A DNA stretch of 15,184 nt from Bacillota bacterium (GCA_012516115.1 JAAYXC010000448.1:1-15184), one strand, 5' to 3'; counted from the first letter of the stretch, positions 1 to 13,768 are shown. A program made the numbers and translations. The notes: a model not told the origin generated them from the letters alone.

Positions 1-141
<141 letters not shown>

Positions 142-239
142 TCTGATTCCTCCCCTAGCTTGCTTACCTTCTTTACTTTAACGGACAAGGAGTGGGCCAA
201 TTATGAACTTACCACCCCCGTCTTTCCACCGTGATAATC

Positions 240-2327
240 TTAGGACCGCGAAGCGCTCCTGGGAAAGACGATGCCCTCGGTCAGAGAAGGAGGTACTTCT
301 TCATACTGGCCGAAGTGCATGTCGTAGGTGGCGCGGCCCTGGGAAAGCGACCGGATGGTCGTGGCATAGCCGAACATCTCGGCCAGCGGGACCATGGCCC
401 GGATGACCTGGGTCCCCGGTCGCGCCTCCAGCCCCTCGATCCGTCCCCGACGACCGTTGAGATCGCCCAGGATCTCACCTAGGTACTCCTCGGGGGTTAC
501 GATCTCCACTCGCATGATCGGTTCCAGGAGGACGGGCGCACCGAGCTTGACCGCCTCCCGGAAGGCCAGACTGCCCGCGATCTTAAAGGCCAGTTCCGAG
601 GAGTCCACCTCGTGGTAAGAACCGTCCACGAGCCTGACCTCCACGTCGACCACGGGGAAACCGGCCAGCGGCCCGTTTTGGCTCGCCTCCCGCACCCCGG
701 TCTCGACGGCGGGGATGAACTCCCGCGGGACCACCCCGCCCACGATCTCGTTCTTGAAGACGAGCCCGCTCCCGGGTGGTAGCGGCGCGATCTCGAGCCA
801 GACGTCGCCGTATTGCCCGCGGCCACCGGTCTGGCGGACGAATTTCCCCTGCGCCCGGGCCGGTTGACGGATGGTCTCCCGGTAAGCCACCTGGGGCCGA
901 CCCACGTTGGCTTCGACCTTGAACTCCCGCACCAGGCGATCGACGATGATCTCCAGATGGAGCTCGCCCATGCCGGAGATGATGGTCTGGCCGGTTTCGG
1001 GATCGGTCCTCACTTTAAAGGTGGGGTCTTCCTCGGCCAACCTGGCCAAGGAAAGCCCCAGTTTGTCCTGGTCCGCCTTGGTCTTGGGTTCGATGGCGAT
1101 CCAGATGACCGGCTCGGGAAAGGTCATCGCTTCGAGCAGGATGGGGTGTTTTTCGGCGCAGAGCGTGTCCCCGGTCACCGTTTCGCGCAACCCCACCGCC
1201 GCGGCGATGTCCCCCGTCCGCACGACCTCCACATCCTCCCGCTCGTTGGCGTGCATGCGGAGGATGCGGCTCAACCTTTCCCGCTTGCCTTTGGTGGCGT
1301 TGAAGACCATCGTGCCGGCCTTGACCTCTCCCGCGTATACCCGGAAGAAGACCAGTTTCCCCACATAAGGGTCGGTCGCCACTTTAAAGGCCAGGGCGGC
1401 GAAGGGCTCTGAATCATCCGGTCGGCGCCTGATCTCCGTTCCCTTCTCCGGGTCGCTACCCACCACCGGCGGAAGATCGACCGGGGAGGGGAGATAATCC
1501 ACCACCGCGTCGAGAAGGAACTGGATACCCTTGTTTTTGAAGGCCGAACCGCAGAGAACCGGAGTGATTCTGGCCGCGATGGTTCCCCGACGTAGGCCGG
1601 CCCGGATCTCTTCCACCGTAAGCTTCTGCCCCTCCAGGAACTTCTCCAGCAAGGCTTCGTCCTGCTCAGCCACGGCCTCGAGTAAAAGTTCCCGATAATG
1701 GGCGGCGTCCTCCGCCATCTCCGGTGGAATGGGGCGTCCCTCGACCTGAGTCCCCAGTGGATCCAGGTAGTAATAGGCCCGCTCCTCGATCAAGTCCACC
1801 AGACCGCAGAAGTTCTCTTCCCGCCCGATGGGCAGCTGAAGGAGGACCGGCCGGGTGCCCAGGCGGTCGCGCATCATCTGGATGGCGCGAAAGAGATCTG
1901 CCCCCACGCGGTCCATCTTGTTGATGAAGGCGATGCGCGGCACGCCGTACCGGTCGGCCTGACGCCAGACCGTCTCGGACTGCGGCTCCACCCCGCCGAC
2001 GGCGCAGAAAACGGCGATGGCCCCGTCCAGGACCCGGAGGGCCCGCTCGACCTCGACGGTAAAGTCCACGTGCCCGGGCGTGTCGATAATGTTAATCTGG
2101 TGCCCGCGCCACTCGCAGGTCGTCGCGGCCGAGGTGATGGTGATCCCCCGCTCCTGCTCCTGGATCATCCAGTCCATCGTGGCTGAACCCTCATCGACTT
2201 CGCCCATCCGGTGCACCTTGCCCGTATAGAACAAGATGCGCTCGGTGGTCGTGGTCTTACCGGCGTCGATGTGGGCCATGATACCGATATTTCTCGTTTT
2301 TTCGATCGGGTACCGACGTTCGGACAA
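240..2327 (-). CDS. fusA: Elongation factor G
   Basis: EF-G is the GTPase that drives tRNA and mRNA translocation on the ribosome and, with RRF, helps recycle ribosomes. The 695-residue product is the usual length and appears complete. The G1 motif AHIDAGKT is at about residues 18-25, followed by the switch region with RGITI, then DTPGHVD (G3), NKMD (G4) and the CGSAFKNKG segment (G5). Domains II to V follow, ending in the domain IV and V blocks PGSGLVFKNEIVGG and LNGRRGRIEG. I place the start at the TTG at 2327, giving MSERRYPIEKTRN, because GGGGGA lies 8 bases upstream; an in-frame TTG at 2342 would add five residues and would bury that GGGGGA. The stop is TAA. It is 46 bases downstream of rpsG in a normal str-operon position. 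Confidence 0.96.
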   Translation of the reverse strand: MSERRYPIEKTRNIGIMAHIDAGKTTTTERILFYTGKVHRMGEVDEGSATMDWMIQEQERGITITSAATTCEWRGHQINIIDTPGHVDFTVEVERALRVLDGAIAVFCAVGGVEPQSETVWRQADRYGVPRIAFINKMDRVGADLFRAIQMMRDRLGTRPVLLQLPIGREENFCGLVDLIEERAYYYLDPLGTQVEGRPIPPEMAEDAAHYRELLLEAVAEQDEALLEKFLEGQKLTVEEIRAGLRRGTIAARITPVLCGSAFKNKGIQFLLDAVVDYLPSPVDLPPVVGSDPEKGTEIRRRPDDSEPFAALAFKVATDPYVGKLVFFRVYAGEVKAGTMVFNATKGKRERLSRILRMHANEREDVEVVRTGDIAAAVGLRETVTGDTLCAEKHPILLEAMTFPEPVIWIAIEPKTKADQDKLGLSLARLAEEDPTFKVRTDPETGQTIISGMGELHLEIIVDRLVREFKVEANVGRPQVAYRETIRQPARAQGKFVRQTGGRGQYGDVWLEIAPLPPGSGLVFKNEIVGGVVPREFIPAVETGVREASQNGPLAGFPVVDVEVRLVDGSYHEVDSSELAFKIAGSLAFREAVKLGAPVLLEPIMRVEIVTPEEYLGEILGDLNGRRGRIEGLEARPGTQVIRAMVPLAEMFGYATTIRSLSQGRATYDMHFGQYEEVPPSLTEGIVFPRSASRS

Positions 2328-2346
2328 TCTTTTATCCCCCAACGAA

Positions 2347-2365
2347 CCTTGCCTTCAAGGCAAGG
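2347..2365 (-). other. Hairpin between rpsG and fusA
   Basis: A perfect 7-bp inverted repeat, CCTTGCC and GGCAAGG with a 5-base loop, fills the gap between the rpsG stop and the fusA start. No U-run follows on the minus strand, so it is not an intrinsic terminator. It sits about 20 bases ahead of the fusA TTG start and could affect mRNA stability or translation of fusA. No function is shown by the sequence. Confidence 0.5.
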
Positions 2366-2373
2366 AGGACGAA

Positions 2374-2844
2374 TCACCAGCGATAATGGGCAAAGGCCTT
2401 GTTGGCCTCGGCCATCCTGTGGGTGTCTTCTTTCTTCTTTACCGAGGCTCCGACGCCCTGGGCAGCATCCAAGAGCTCGGCGGCCAGTTTCTCGGTCATC
2501 GTCCGCTCGCCACGCTCCCGGGCGCTGGTGACGATCCATCGCATGGCCAGGGAGATCCGGCGTTCCGGTCTTACCTCGATGGGGACCTGGTAGGTGGCCC
2601 CGCCCACCCGGCGTGGCCTTACCTCCAGGACCGGCATGACGTTCTTCAAAGCCTGCTGGAAGACCTCCATCGGGTCCTTACCCGACTTTTCCCCGATCCG
2701 TTCCAGGGCCATGTAAAAGATCCGCTCGGCCAGGCTTCGCTTGCCGCTGTACATGATTTTATTGATGAACTTCGTCACCAGCGGATTATTGTAAATAGGA
2801 TCCGGCGGAATCTCCCGCCTGGGAACGCTACCCCTGCGCGGCAA
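2374..2844 (-). CDS. rpsG: 30S ribosomal protein S7
   Basis: S7 nucleates assembly of the 30S head and binds the 3' domain of 16S rRNA. The 156-residue product has the family length and begins MPRRG, the near-invariant S7 N-terminus. Other typical blocks are NKIMYSGKRSLAERIFY, QALKNVMPVLEVRPRRVGG and TMTEKLAAELLDA, ending in KANKAFAHYRW-like sequence (NKAFAHYRW). The start is TTG at 2844, with GGGGGG 9 bases upstream. An ATG a few bases before it is in another frame and reaches a stop after seven codons. The gene follows rpsL after only 15 bases, so the two are surely co-transcribed. The stop is TGA. In E. coli S7 represses its own operon by binding the rpsL-rpsG spacer; the spacer here is too short to hold that structure. 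Confidence 0.96.
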   Translation of the reverse strand: MPRRGSVPRREIPPDPIYNNPLVTKFINKIMYSGKRSLAERIFYMALERIGEKSGKDPMEVFQQALKNVMPVLEVRPRRVGGATYQVPIEVRPERRISLAMRWIVTSARERGERTMTEKLAAELLDAAQGVGASVKKKEDTHRMAEANKAFAHYRW

Positions 2845-2859
2845 AGCTCATAACCCCCC

Positions 2860-3294
2860 TTACTTCTTGGCCCGGGCCGCGGCGGCCTTCGGCCGCTTCG
2901 CGCCATATTTGGAACGACCCTGCCGCCGATTCTGTACCCCGGCGGCATCAAGCGTCCCGCGGATGATATGATATCTGATACCCGGCAGATCCTTGACGCG
3001 GCCACCCCGGATCAGGACCACCGAGTGCTCCTGGAGGTTGTGGCCTTCGCCCGGAATATAGGCTGTAACCTCCATCCGGTTGGTCAGACGGACTCTGGCG
3101 ACCTTCCGGAGGGCGGAGTTGGGCTTCTTCGGCGTCTGGGTCTTCACCACCAGGCACACGCCACGTTTCTGCGGACCGCCGCCCGGACGCATCTCGCCGG
3201 TGAGGGTATTATAAGACCACCGGAGAGCGGGAGCCGCGCTCTTTTTGGTTACTTTCTCCCGGCCCTTCCGGACCAACTGGCTGATGGTCGGCAA
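2860..3294 (-). CDS. rpsL: 30S ribosomal protein S12
   Basis: S12 lies at the decoding centre of the 30S subunit and affects accuracy and streptomycin response. The product is 144 residues. The start is TTG at 3294, giving MPTISQLVRKGRE, the family N-terminus, with GGGAGG about 10 bases upstream. An in-frame ATG at 3312 would overlap that ribosome binding site and add six non-conserved residues. The loop TPKKPNSALRK and the block RGGRVKDLPG, where streptomycin-resistance changes occur in other species, are wild type. Residues 25-40 (RWSYNTLTGEMRPGGG) are an insertion relative to E. coli S12, at the same place where Bacillus S12 has one. The C-terminus is rich in Ala and Lys. It lies 27 bases after the L7Ae-family gene. 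The stop is TAA. Confidence 0.96.
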   Translation of the reverse strand: MPTISQLVRKGREKVTKKSAAPALRWSYNTLTGEMRPGGGPQKRGVCLVVKTQTPKKPNSALRKVARVRLTNRMEVTAYIPGEGHNLQEHSVVLIRGGRVKDLPGIRYHIIRGTLDAAGVQNRRQGRSKYGAKRPKAAAARAKK

Positions 3295-3321
3295 ACCGAA
3301 GACACCTCCCATGATTCGTTC

Positions 3322-3573
3322 TCAAGATCGCAAGACCGCCAGGACGGCCGCGCCGACTTCAATGCCGCAAAAAGCGCCGAGTTCGCGCTGGCCCATCCCG
3401 GCCGCCTTGAGCTCCACTCCCCGTTCAGCGCAGGCGTTCACGATCTTGCGTTTAATGTGTTCATCCACATCGTTGGCCAGATAGACCACCCTTACCCGGT
3501 CCTGCTGCAACGCCCGTAGAGTCTGCTTCAACCCCACGACCCTCGCCTTGGGGTCACGTGCGAATTCGTGCAT
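3322..3573 (-). CDS. ybxF: L7Ae/L30e-family ribosomal protein (YbxF-like)
   Basis: This is a small (83-residue) protein of the L7Ae/L30e/Gadd45 family, whose members bind kink-turn RNA. It matches the short gene found between rpoC and rpsL in many Bacillota (YbxF in Bacillus). Recognisable blocks are VGLKQTLRAL near the N-terminus, VVYLANDVDEHIKRKI in the middle, and LGAFCGIEVGAAVLAVL at the end. I choose the ATG at 3573 because GGGGGG lies 7 bases upstream and the family starts there; reading back to a TTG at 3648 would run through the promoter. It is the first gene after the promoter at 3620-3648. The exact cellular role of this paralogue is uncertain in the family; RNA binding is inferred. 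The stop is TGA. Confidence 0.9.
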   Translation of the reverse strand: MHEFARDPKARVVGLKQTLRALQQDRVRVVYLANDVDEHIKRKIVNACAERGVELKAAGMGQRELGAFCGIEVGAAVLAVLRS

Positions 3574-3619
3574 CAACAGACCCCCCACCGGACAGGCCTT
3601 TCCGGCCAGACACTTCTCC

Positions 3620-3648
3620 ATTTTAGCATTGGGTCGGATCGCTGTCAA
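3620..3648 (-). promoter_or_regulatory. Sigma-A promoter for the L7Ae-rpsL-rpsG-fusA-tuf unit
   Basis: On the minus strand there is a perfect -35 box TTGACA (3648-3643), a 17-base spacer, and the -10 box TAAAAT (3625-3620, 5 of 6 matches). The TGC just before it fits an extended -10. Transcription should start near 3613, leaving a leader of about 40 bases before the L7Ae-family ATG. The -35 box begins only 5 bases after the rpoC stop codon, so the str segment can be made independently of rpoBC. Confidence 0.82.
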
Positions 3649-3653
3649 GAAAT

Positions 3654-7139
<3,486 letters not shown>

Positions 7140-7184
7140 AAGGTCTTCCTCCCTCGATGTTTTTAAGCGAGAGAGAAATAATTT

Positions 7185-7307
7185 CTCACAAAGACACAAA
7201 GGACACAAAGATCACAAAGAGTAATTAGATATTAAGTTTTAATGTTTTTACGCTAAAATCATTGAATAATAAATCTTTTTCTTGGTGTTCCTTGTGATCT
7301 TTGTGAG
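7185..7307. repeat. AT-rich palindromic element with CACAAAG repeats between rpoB and rpoC
   Basis: The left end (7185-7220) is built from repeated units of the type CTCACAAAGA, CACAAAGG, ACACAAAGA and TCACAAAGA. Read on the opposite strand, the right end (7307-7274) begins CTCACAAAGATCACAAGGA and then continues with related units, so the ends are imperfect terminal inverted repeats of about 30 bases. The core of about 50 bases is very AT-rich, unlike the GC-rich genes around it. There is no gene inside and I see no target-site duplication. The organisation resembles a small non-autonomous (MITE-like) element or a decayed dispersed repeat. In the rpoB-rpoC transcript it would fold into a long hairpin. 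Confidence 0.7.
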
Positions 7308-7347
7308 GGCTAAAACAAATTTACCACCCCAAAATACACCGAAAACC

Positions 7348-10971
<3,624 letters not shown>

Positions 10972-10992
10972 CTCGCTTCACCTCTACCGAAA

Positions 10993-11011
10993 CTTTTACG
11001 CCTTTTACGCC
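10993..11011. repeat. Two tandem copies of a 9-base unit ahead of rpoB
   Basis: The unit CTTTTACGC occurs twice in succession on the + strand, followed by a further C. It lies in the rpoB leader between the hairpin at 11031-11068 and the ribosome binding site. It may be incidental; no role is evident. Confidence 0.4.
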
Positions 11012-11030
11012 TTGTGGCCGGTGGCATGAA

Positions 11031-11068
11031 GGAAAAATAAGGAAAAGCAAGGCTAGCCCTCGCTTTTC
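11031..11068 (-). terminator. Terminator-like hairpin (attenuator) in the rpoB leader
   Basis: On the minus strand, GAAAAGCGAGG (11068-11058) pairs over 11 bases, with one G-U, with CCTTGCTTTTC (11052-11042) around a 5-base loop. A U-rich tract, CTTATTTTT, follows. This is the form of an intrinsic terminator. It lies about 90 bases downstream of the predicted rpoB transcription start and 60 bases before the rpoB start codon, so it could attenuate rpoBC transcription. No clear competing antiterminator was found. Confidence 0.6.
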
Positions 11069-11163
11069 GCTTCTGACCGAGGTCAACTAAATGGAAATTA
11101 AATCCAAAAATGTGAAAAAAGATAAGACAACCCTCTCCGTCCACGGAAGTCCGGCGAATCATT

Positions 11164-11192
11164 ATGATACCACAGGCGCGGATCGGTGTCAA
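11164..11192 (-). promoter_or_regulatory. Sigma-A promoter for rpoB-rpoC
   Basis: On the minus strand there is a perfect TTGACA (11192-11187), a 17-base spacer, and TATCAT (11169-11164, 5 of 6 matches). Transcription should start near 11157, giving a leader of about 185 bases that contains the hairpin at 11031-11068. The rest of the 400-base rplL-rpoB gap holds no gene I can support. Confidence 0.82.
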
Positions 11193-11193
11193 C

Positions 11194-11234
11194 AAAAATC
11201 TTTTCTCCCGCGGCCGATAGAGGAGAGGAGAAAA
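11194..11234 (-). terminator. Possible intrinsic terminator after rplL
   Basis: On the minus strand TTTTCTCC (11234-11227) can pair perfectly with GGAGAAAA (11208-11201) across an 18-base loop, followed by GATTTTTG. The stem is AU-rich and the loop is long, so strength is uncertain. Its position, just before the rpoB -35 box and about 140 bases after rplL, fits partial termination of the rplKAJL transcript. Confidence 0.45.
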
Positions 11235-11371
11235 ACTGGAGAAAACGGAAAAATCAGGAACCATCCCCGGTCGCCCACCTCGCCGACGAAGGCGCTTCGC
11301 GATTGCCCCCGGAGAGAGTGGGCGGCCGGAGGTAGGATGAGGAAAGACTCTTCCGACCCGGAGGGCGGGAA

Positions 11372-11755
11372 TTACTTTAACTCCACCGTGGCACCGGCTT
11401 CTTCCAACTTGGCCTTGAGTTCCTCGGCCTCTTTTTTGGAGAGTCCTTCTTTCACCGGCTTGGGCGCGCCGTCCACCAGGTTCTTGGCATCGGTCAGGGA
11501 AAGGCCGGTGATCTCCTTGACCGCCTTGATGACCTGGATCTTCTTATCCCCGGCGCTCACCAGGACCACGCTGAACTCGGTCTTCTCGGGTTCGGCGGCG
11601 GGAGCGGCCGGAGCGGCCTCCGCCGGCACCGCGGCCACCGCCACCGGGGCCGAGGCCGAGACGCCGAACTCCTCCTCGAACGCCTTGACCAGTTCGTTCA
11701 GTTCCAGCACGGTCATACCTTTAACGATCTCCAGGACCTCTTTGACTTTGGACAT
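11372..11755 (-). CDS. rplL: 50S ribosomal protein L7/L12
   Basis: L7/L12 forms the flexible ribosomal stalk that recruits and activates translation GTPases. The 127-residue product has the expected three parts: an N-terminal dimerisation domain (MSKVKEVLEIVKGMTVLELNE), an Ala/Pro-rich hinge at about residues 35-58, and a C-terminal domain starting EKTEFSVVL and ending GATVELK. Two ATGs are close together. I choose the second (11755), because GGAGGG is 9 bases from it but only 3 bases from the first (11761), and because the family starts MSKV. It follows rplJ after 33 bases, the usual L10-L12 pair. The stop is TAA. Confidence 0.95.
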   Translation of the reverse strand: MSKVKEVLEIVKGMTVLELNELVKAFEEEFGVSASAPVAVAAVPAEAAPAAPAAEPEKTEFSVVLVSAGDKKIQVIKAVKEITGLSLTDAKNLVDGAPKPVKEGLSKKEAEELKAKLEEAGATVELK

Positions 11756-11788
11756 TGTCATTTTCCCTCCTAAAAGATTAAAGGAATA

Positions 11789-12319
11789 TCAACCTGAAGC
11801 TTCGCCGGCCCTCTGTTTACGGAGGGCTTCGAGCCCGTAGGCCAGATTACGAAGGGGTCCGGCGAGCACCGTGGCCAGTCCGCGCAATGGCGCCTGGAAC
11901 GCGCCGAGGACCATGGCCAATAGTTGTTCGCGCGAAGGAAGCTCGGCCAGGGCTTTGACCTCCTCTTCCCCGATGACCCTGCCTTCCAGGACGCCGGCTT
12001 TTAGTTCCAGCTTCCGCCGCTCCCGGGCAAAATCGGCCAGGATCTTCGCCGGGGCGACCGGATCCTCGTACGAAAAGGCCATGGCGATGGGGCCGACCAG
12101 ATATTCATCCAGCCCCTCGATGGCCATCTGGCGGGCGGCCAAGGCGGCCAGGGTGTTCTTGACCACTTTATACTCCACGCCGGCCTCGCGCAGCCGCTTC
12201 CGTAACTCGGTCACCTCGGCCACGTTGAGCCACCGATAGTCGGTGAGGACCACCGCTTTGGCCCGGGCAAAACGGTCCCTTACCTCGGCGACAACGGCTT
12301 CTTTCTCTGGGCGTGCCAA
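11789..12319 (-). CDS. rplJ: 50S ribosomal protein L10
   Basis: L10 anchors the L7/L12 dimers to 23S rRNA at the stalk base. The product is 176 residues, the family size. It begins MARPEKEAVVAEVRDRFARA and contains the typical VVLTDYRWLNVAEVTELRKRLR and YKVVKNTLAALAA blocks. The C-terminal helix that carries L12 dimers ends in ALRKQRAGEASG. The start is TTG at 12319, with GGGAGG 7 bases upstream. Reading back to an in-frame start at 12397 would run into the leader RNA. The upstream L10 leader suggests feedback by the L10-L12 complex, known for this operon in other bacteria. The stop is TGA. Confidence 0.95.
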   Translation of the reverse strand: MARPEKEAVVAEVRDRFARAKAVVLTDYRWLNVAEVTELRKRLREAGVEYKVVKNTLAALAARQMAIEGLDEYLVGPIAMAFSYEDPVAPAKILADFARERRKLELKAGVLEGRVIGEEEVKALAELPSREQLLAMVLGAFQAPLRGLATVLAGPLRNLAYGLEALRKQRAGEASG

Positions 12320-12341
12320 TCTTGCACCTCCCTGTACGATG

Positions 12342-12365
12342 GTTTTTCGGGCGGACCGGAAAAAC
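12342..12365 (-). other. Hairpin just upstream of the rplJ ribosome binding site
   Basis: On the minus strand GTTTTTC and GAAAAAC form a perfect 7-bp stem around a 10-base loop. It lies between the L10-leader terminator and the GGGAGG site of rplJ. It has no U-run after it and so is not a terminator. It might isolate the ribosome binding site from the leader fold. Confidence 0.45.
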
Positions 12366-12384
12366 GCCGTCCACCACCTGCAAC

Positions 12385-12412
12385 AAAAAACCGCCAAGCC
12401 AAAGCCGGCGGT
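12385..12412 (-). terminator. Intrinsic terminator at the end of the L10 leader
   Basis: On the minus strand ACCGCC and GGCGGT form a GC-rich stem around an 11-base loop and run into six Us (12390-12385). Flanking A-U pairs can extend the stem. The loop holds the 3' strand of the leader's long-range pairing, so terminator and leader fold should exclude each other. Confidence 0.75.
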
Positions 12413-12503
12413 CTTGCAGACCGAATCTGCCTCCCATTCCAGCCTCGGTAGGCGGGCCCTTCGGCCCCTTAAGTCCCGTCGACACCTACGGTCTTTGGCT
12501 TTT
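12385..12503 (-). promoter_or_regulatory. Ribosomal protein L10 leader RNA
   Basis: The rplA-rplJ gap has the hallmarks of the L10 leader. On the minus strand AAGCCAAAG (12501-12493) is perfectly complementary to CTTTGGCTT (12404-12396) and closes the structure. Inside it, GTAGG (12489-12485) pairs with CCTAC (12452-12448), flanked by the expected ACCGTAGGTG and CGCCTACCGAGG sequences, with a GGGCC/GGCCC hairpin above. A further GCAGA/TCTGC hairpin comes before the terminator. By analogy with characterised L10 leaders, L10-L12 binding here would tune rplJ-rplL expression. Confidence 0.85.
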
Positions 12504-12537
12504 AAAAAATCTTCCCGGAATATCGCTCGCTAAATCA

Positions 12538-13248
12538 TTATCTCTCCATGGCGGCGGCCGCCGCGAGCTGCGGCGCGACCTTGACCCCCGGGCCCATGGT
12601 GGAAGAGACGACGATGCTCTTCAGATACTGCCCCTTGGCCGCCGCCGGTCTGGCCTTGATCACCGCCTCAAGCAAAGTATAGAAGTTCCGGGCCAGCCGT
12701 TCGGGGGTGAAAGAAACCTTGCCGATGGGAACGTGGATGATGCCGGTCTTGTCCACCCGGTATTCCACCTTCCCGGCCTTGCTATCGCGAACCGCCTTGG
12801 CCACGTCCATGGTGACCGTCCCGGTCTTGGGGTTGGGCATCAGGCCTTTGGGGCCCAGGATACGGCCTAGCTTACCCACGGCGCCCATCATATCGGGAGT
12901 GGCGATGGCCACGTCGAAATCGAGCCATCCTTTTTCGATCTCGGCGATGACGTCTTCGGCCCCTACCCGATCGGCGCCGGCTTCCTCGGCCTCTTTGGCT
13001 TTCTCGCCCTTGGCGAAGACGAGCACCCGCACGCGCCGGCCGGTCCCCTCGGGCAACACCACCGCCCCGCGGACGTTCTGATCCGCGTGCCGCGGATCCA
13101 CACCCAGCCTGCTGGCCACCTCCACCGACTCATCGAATTTGGCGGTGGCCGTAGACTTTACCAGTTCCATGGCCTCTTCCGGTGTGTAAAGTTTCGTCCG
13201 GTCGATTTTCTTTCTCGCTTCCACATAACGCTTTCCGTGCTTCGCCAC
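12538..13248 (-). CDS. rplA: 50S ribosomal protein L1
   Basis: L1 forms the mobile L1 stalk that helps release deacylated tRNA from the E site, and in many bacteria it represses its own mRNA. The product is 236 residues, close to the usual length. Typical blocks are MAKHGKRYVEA at the N-terminus, TAKFDESVEV, the GRILGPKGLMPNPKTGTV segment in domain II, and the C-terminal SSTMGPGVKV. The start is GTG at 13248, with GGAGGG 6 bases upstream; residues encoded further upstream overlap that site and are not conserved. It follows rplK after 51 bases. The stop is TAA, and the L10 leader begins about 35 bases later. Confidence 0.96.
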   Translation of the reverse strand: MAKHGKRYVEARKKIDRTKLYTPEEAMELVKSTATAKFDESVEVASRLGVDPRHADQNVRGAVVLPEGTGRRVRVLVFAKGEKAKEAEEAGADRVGAEDVIAEIEKGWLDFDVAIATPDMMGAVGKLGRILGPKGLMPNPKTGTVTMDVAKAVRDSKAGKVEYRVDKTGIIHVPIGKVSFTPERLARNFYTLLEAVIKARPAAAKGQYLKSIVVSSTMGPGVKVAPQLAAAAAMER

Positions 13249-13299
13249 GTCAATCCCTCCTTCGTGGTACAAACGGAAGAATTCCTCCCACGATGGTCG

Positions 13300-13725
13300 T
13301 CAATCCTCGACGATTACGCCCATGCTGCGGGCCGTCCCGGCCACCATCCGCATGGCCGCCTCGAGGCTGGCGGCGTTGAGATCCGGCATCTTCTGCGCGG
13401 CGATCTCTTTGATCTTTTCCCGCGAAAGCCGACCCACTTTCTCCCGGTTAGGCACGCCGGAACCCTTCTCCAGCCCGATGGCTTTCTTGATCAGTTCGGC
13501 CACGGGCGGTACCTTGCAGACGAAACTGAACGTGCGGTCCTCGTAGACCGTGATGACCACCGGGACGATCATCCCGGTCTGGGCCGCCGTCCGCTCGTTG
13601 AAAGCCTTGATGAATTCCATGATGTTCAACCCGTGCTGGCCGAGGGCGGGACCGACGGGGGGCGCGGCCGTGGCCTTCCCGGCCGGAATCTGAAGTTTAA
13701 CGATGGCCGTAACCCTTTTTGCCAT
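13300..13725 (-). CDS. rplK: 50S ribosomal protein L11
   Basis: L11 binds the GTPase-associated centre of 23S rRNA and is needed for the stringent response signal through RelA in many bacteria. The 141-residue product has the standard length. The N-terminal domain contains LQIPAGKATAAPPVGPALGQ, with the proline-rich helix that is the thiostrepton contact region in the family. The C-terminal RNA-binding domain ends GTARSMGVIVED. The start is ATG at 13725 (MAKRVTAIVKL), with GGGAGGA about 7 bases upstream. It follows nusG after 51 bases, in the same reading frame, with two amber codons between. A terminator-like hairpin and a possible block of the ribosome binding site lie in that gap. The stop is TGA. 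Confidence 0.96.
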   Translation of the reverse strand: MAKRVTAIVKLQIPAGKATAAPPVGPALGQHGLNIMEFIKAFNERTAAQTGMIVPVVITVYEDRTFSFVCKVPPVAELIKKAIGLEKGSGVPNREKVGRLSREKIKEIAAQKMPDLNAASLEAAMRMVAGTARSMGVIVED

Positions 13726-13741
13726 AGCATATTCCTCCCGC

Positions 13742-13768
13742 AAAAACCCTTCCTAAAACCCGGAAGGG
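13742..13768 (-). terminator. Terminator-like hairpin between nusG and rplK
   Basis: On the minus strand CCCTTCC (13768-13762) and GGAAGGG (13753-13747) pair perfectly over 7 bases around an 8-base loop and are followed by TTTTT (13746-13742). This is a good intrinsic terminator. The only gene start directly after it is rplK, so complete termination would silence L11 unless another promoter exists. An overlapping alternative pairing, CCTCCC (13771-13766) with the rplK site GGGAGG (13739-13734), would hide the ribosome binding site. Confidence 0.65.

Noticed and set aside
7185..7307. CRISPR array
   Set aside because: The repeats are imperfect 7-10 base units without spacers of regular length and are arranged as inverted ends, not as a direct-repeat array.
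11091..11840. A 249-codon gene on the + strand across the rplL region
   Set aside because: Most of it is antisense to rplL and the rest lies over the promoter and terminator region; no family features.
12168..12485. A minus-strand gene in the rplA-rplJ gap
   Set aside because: It covers the L10 leader RNA and the terminator and runs into rplJ in another frame.
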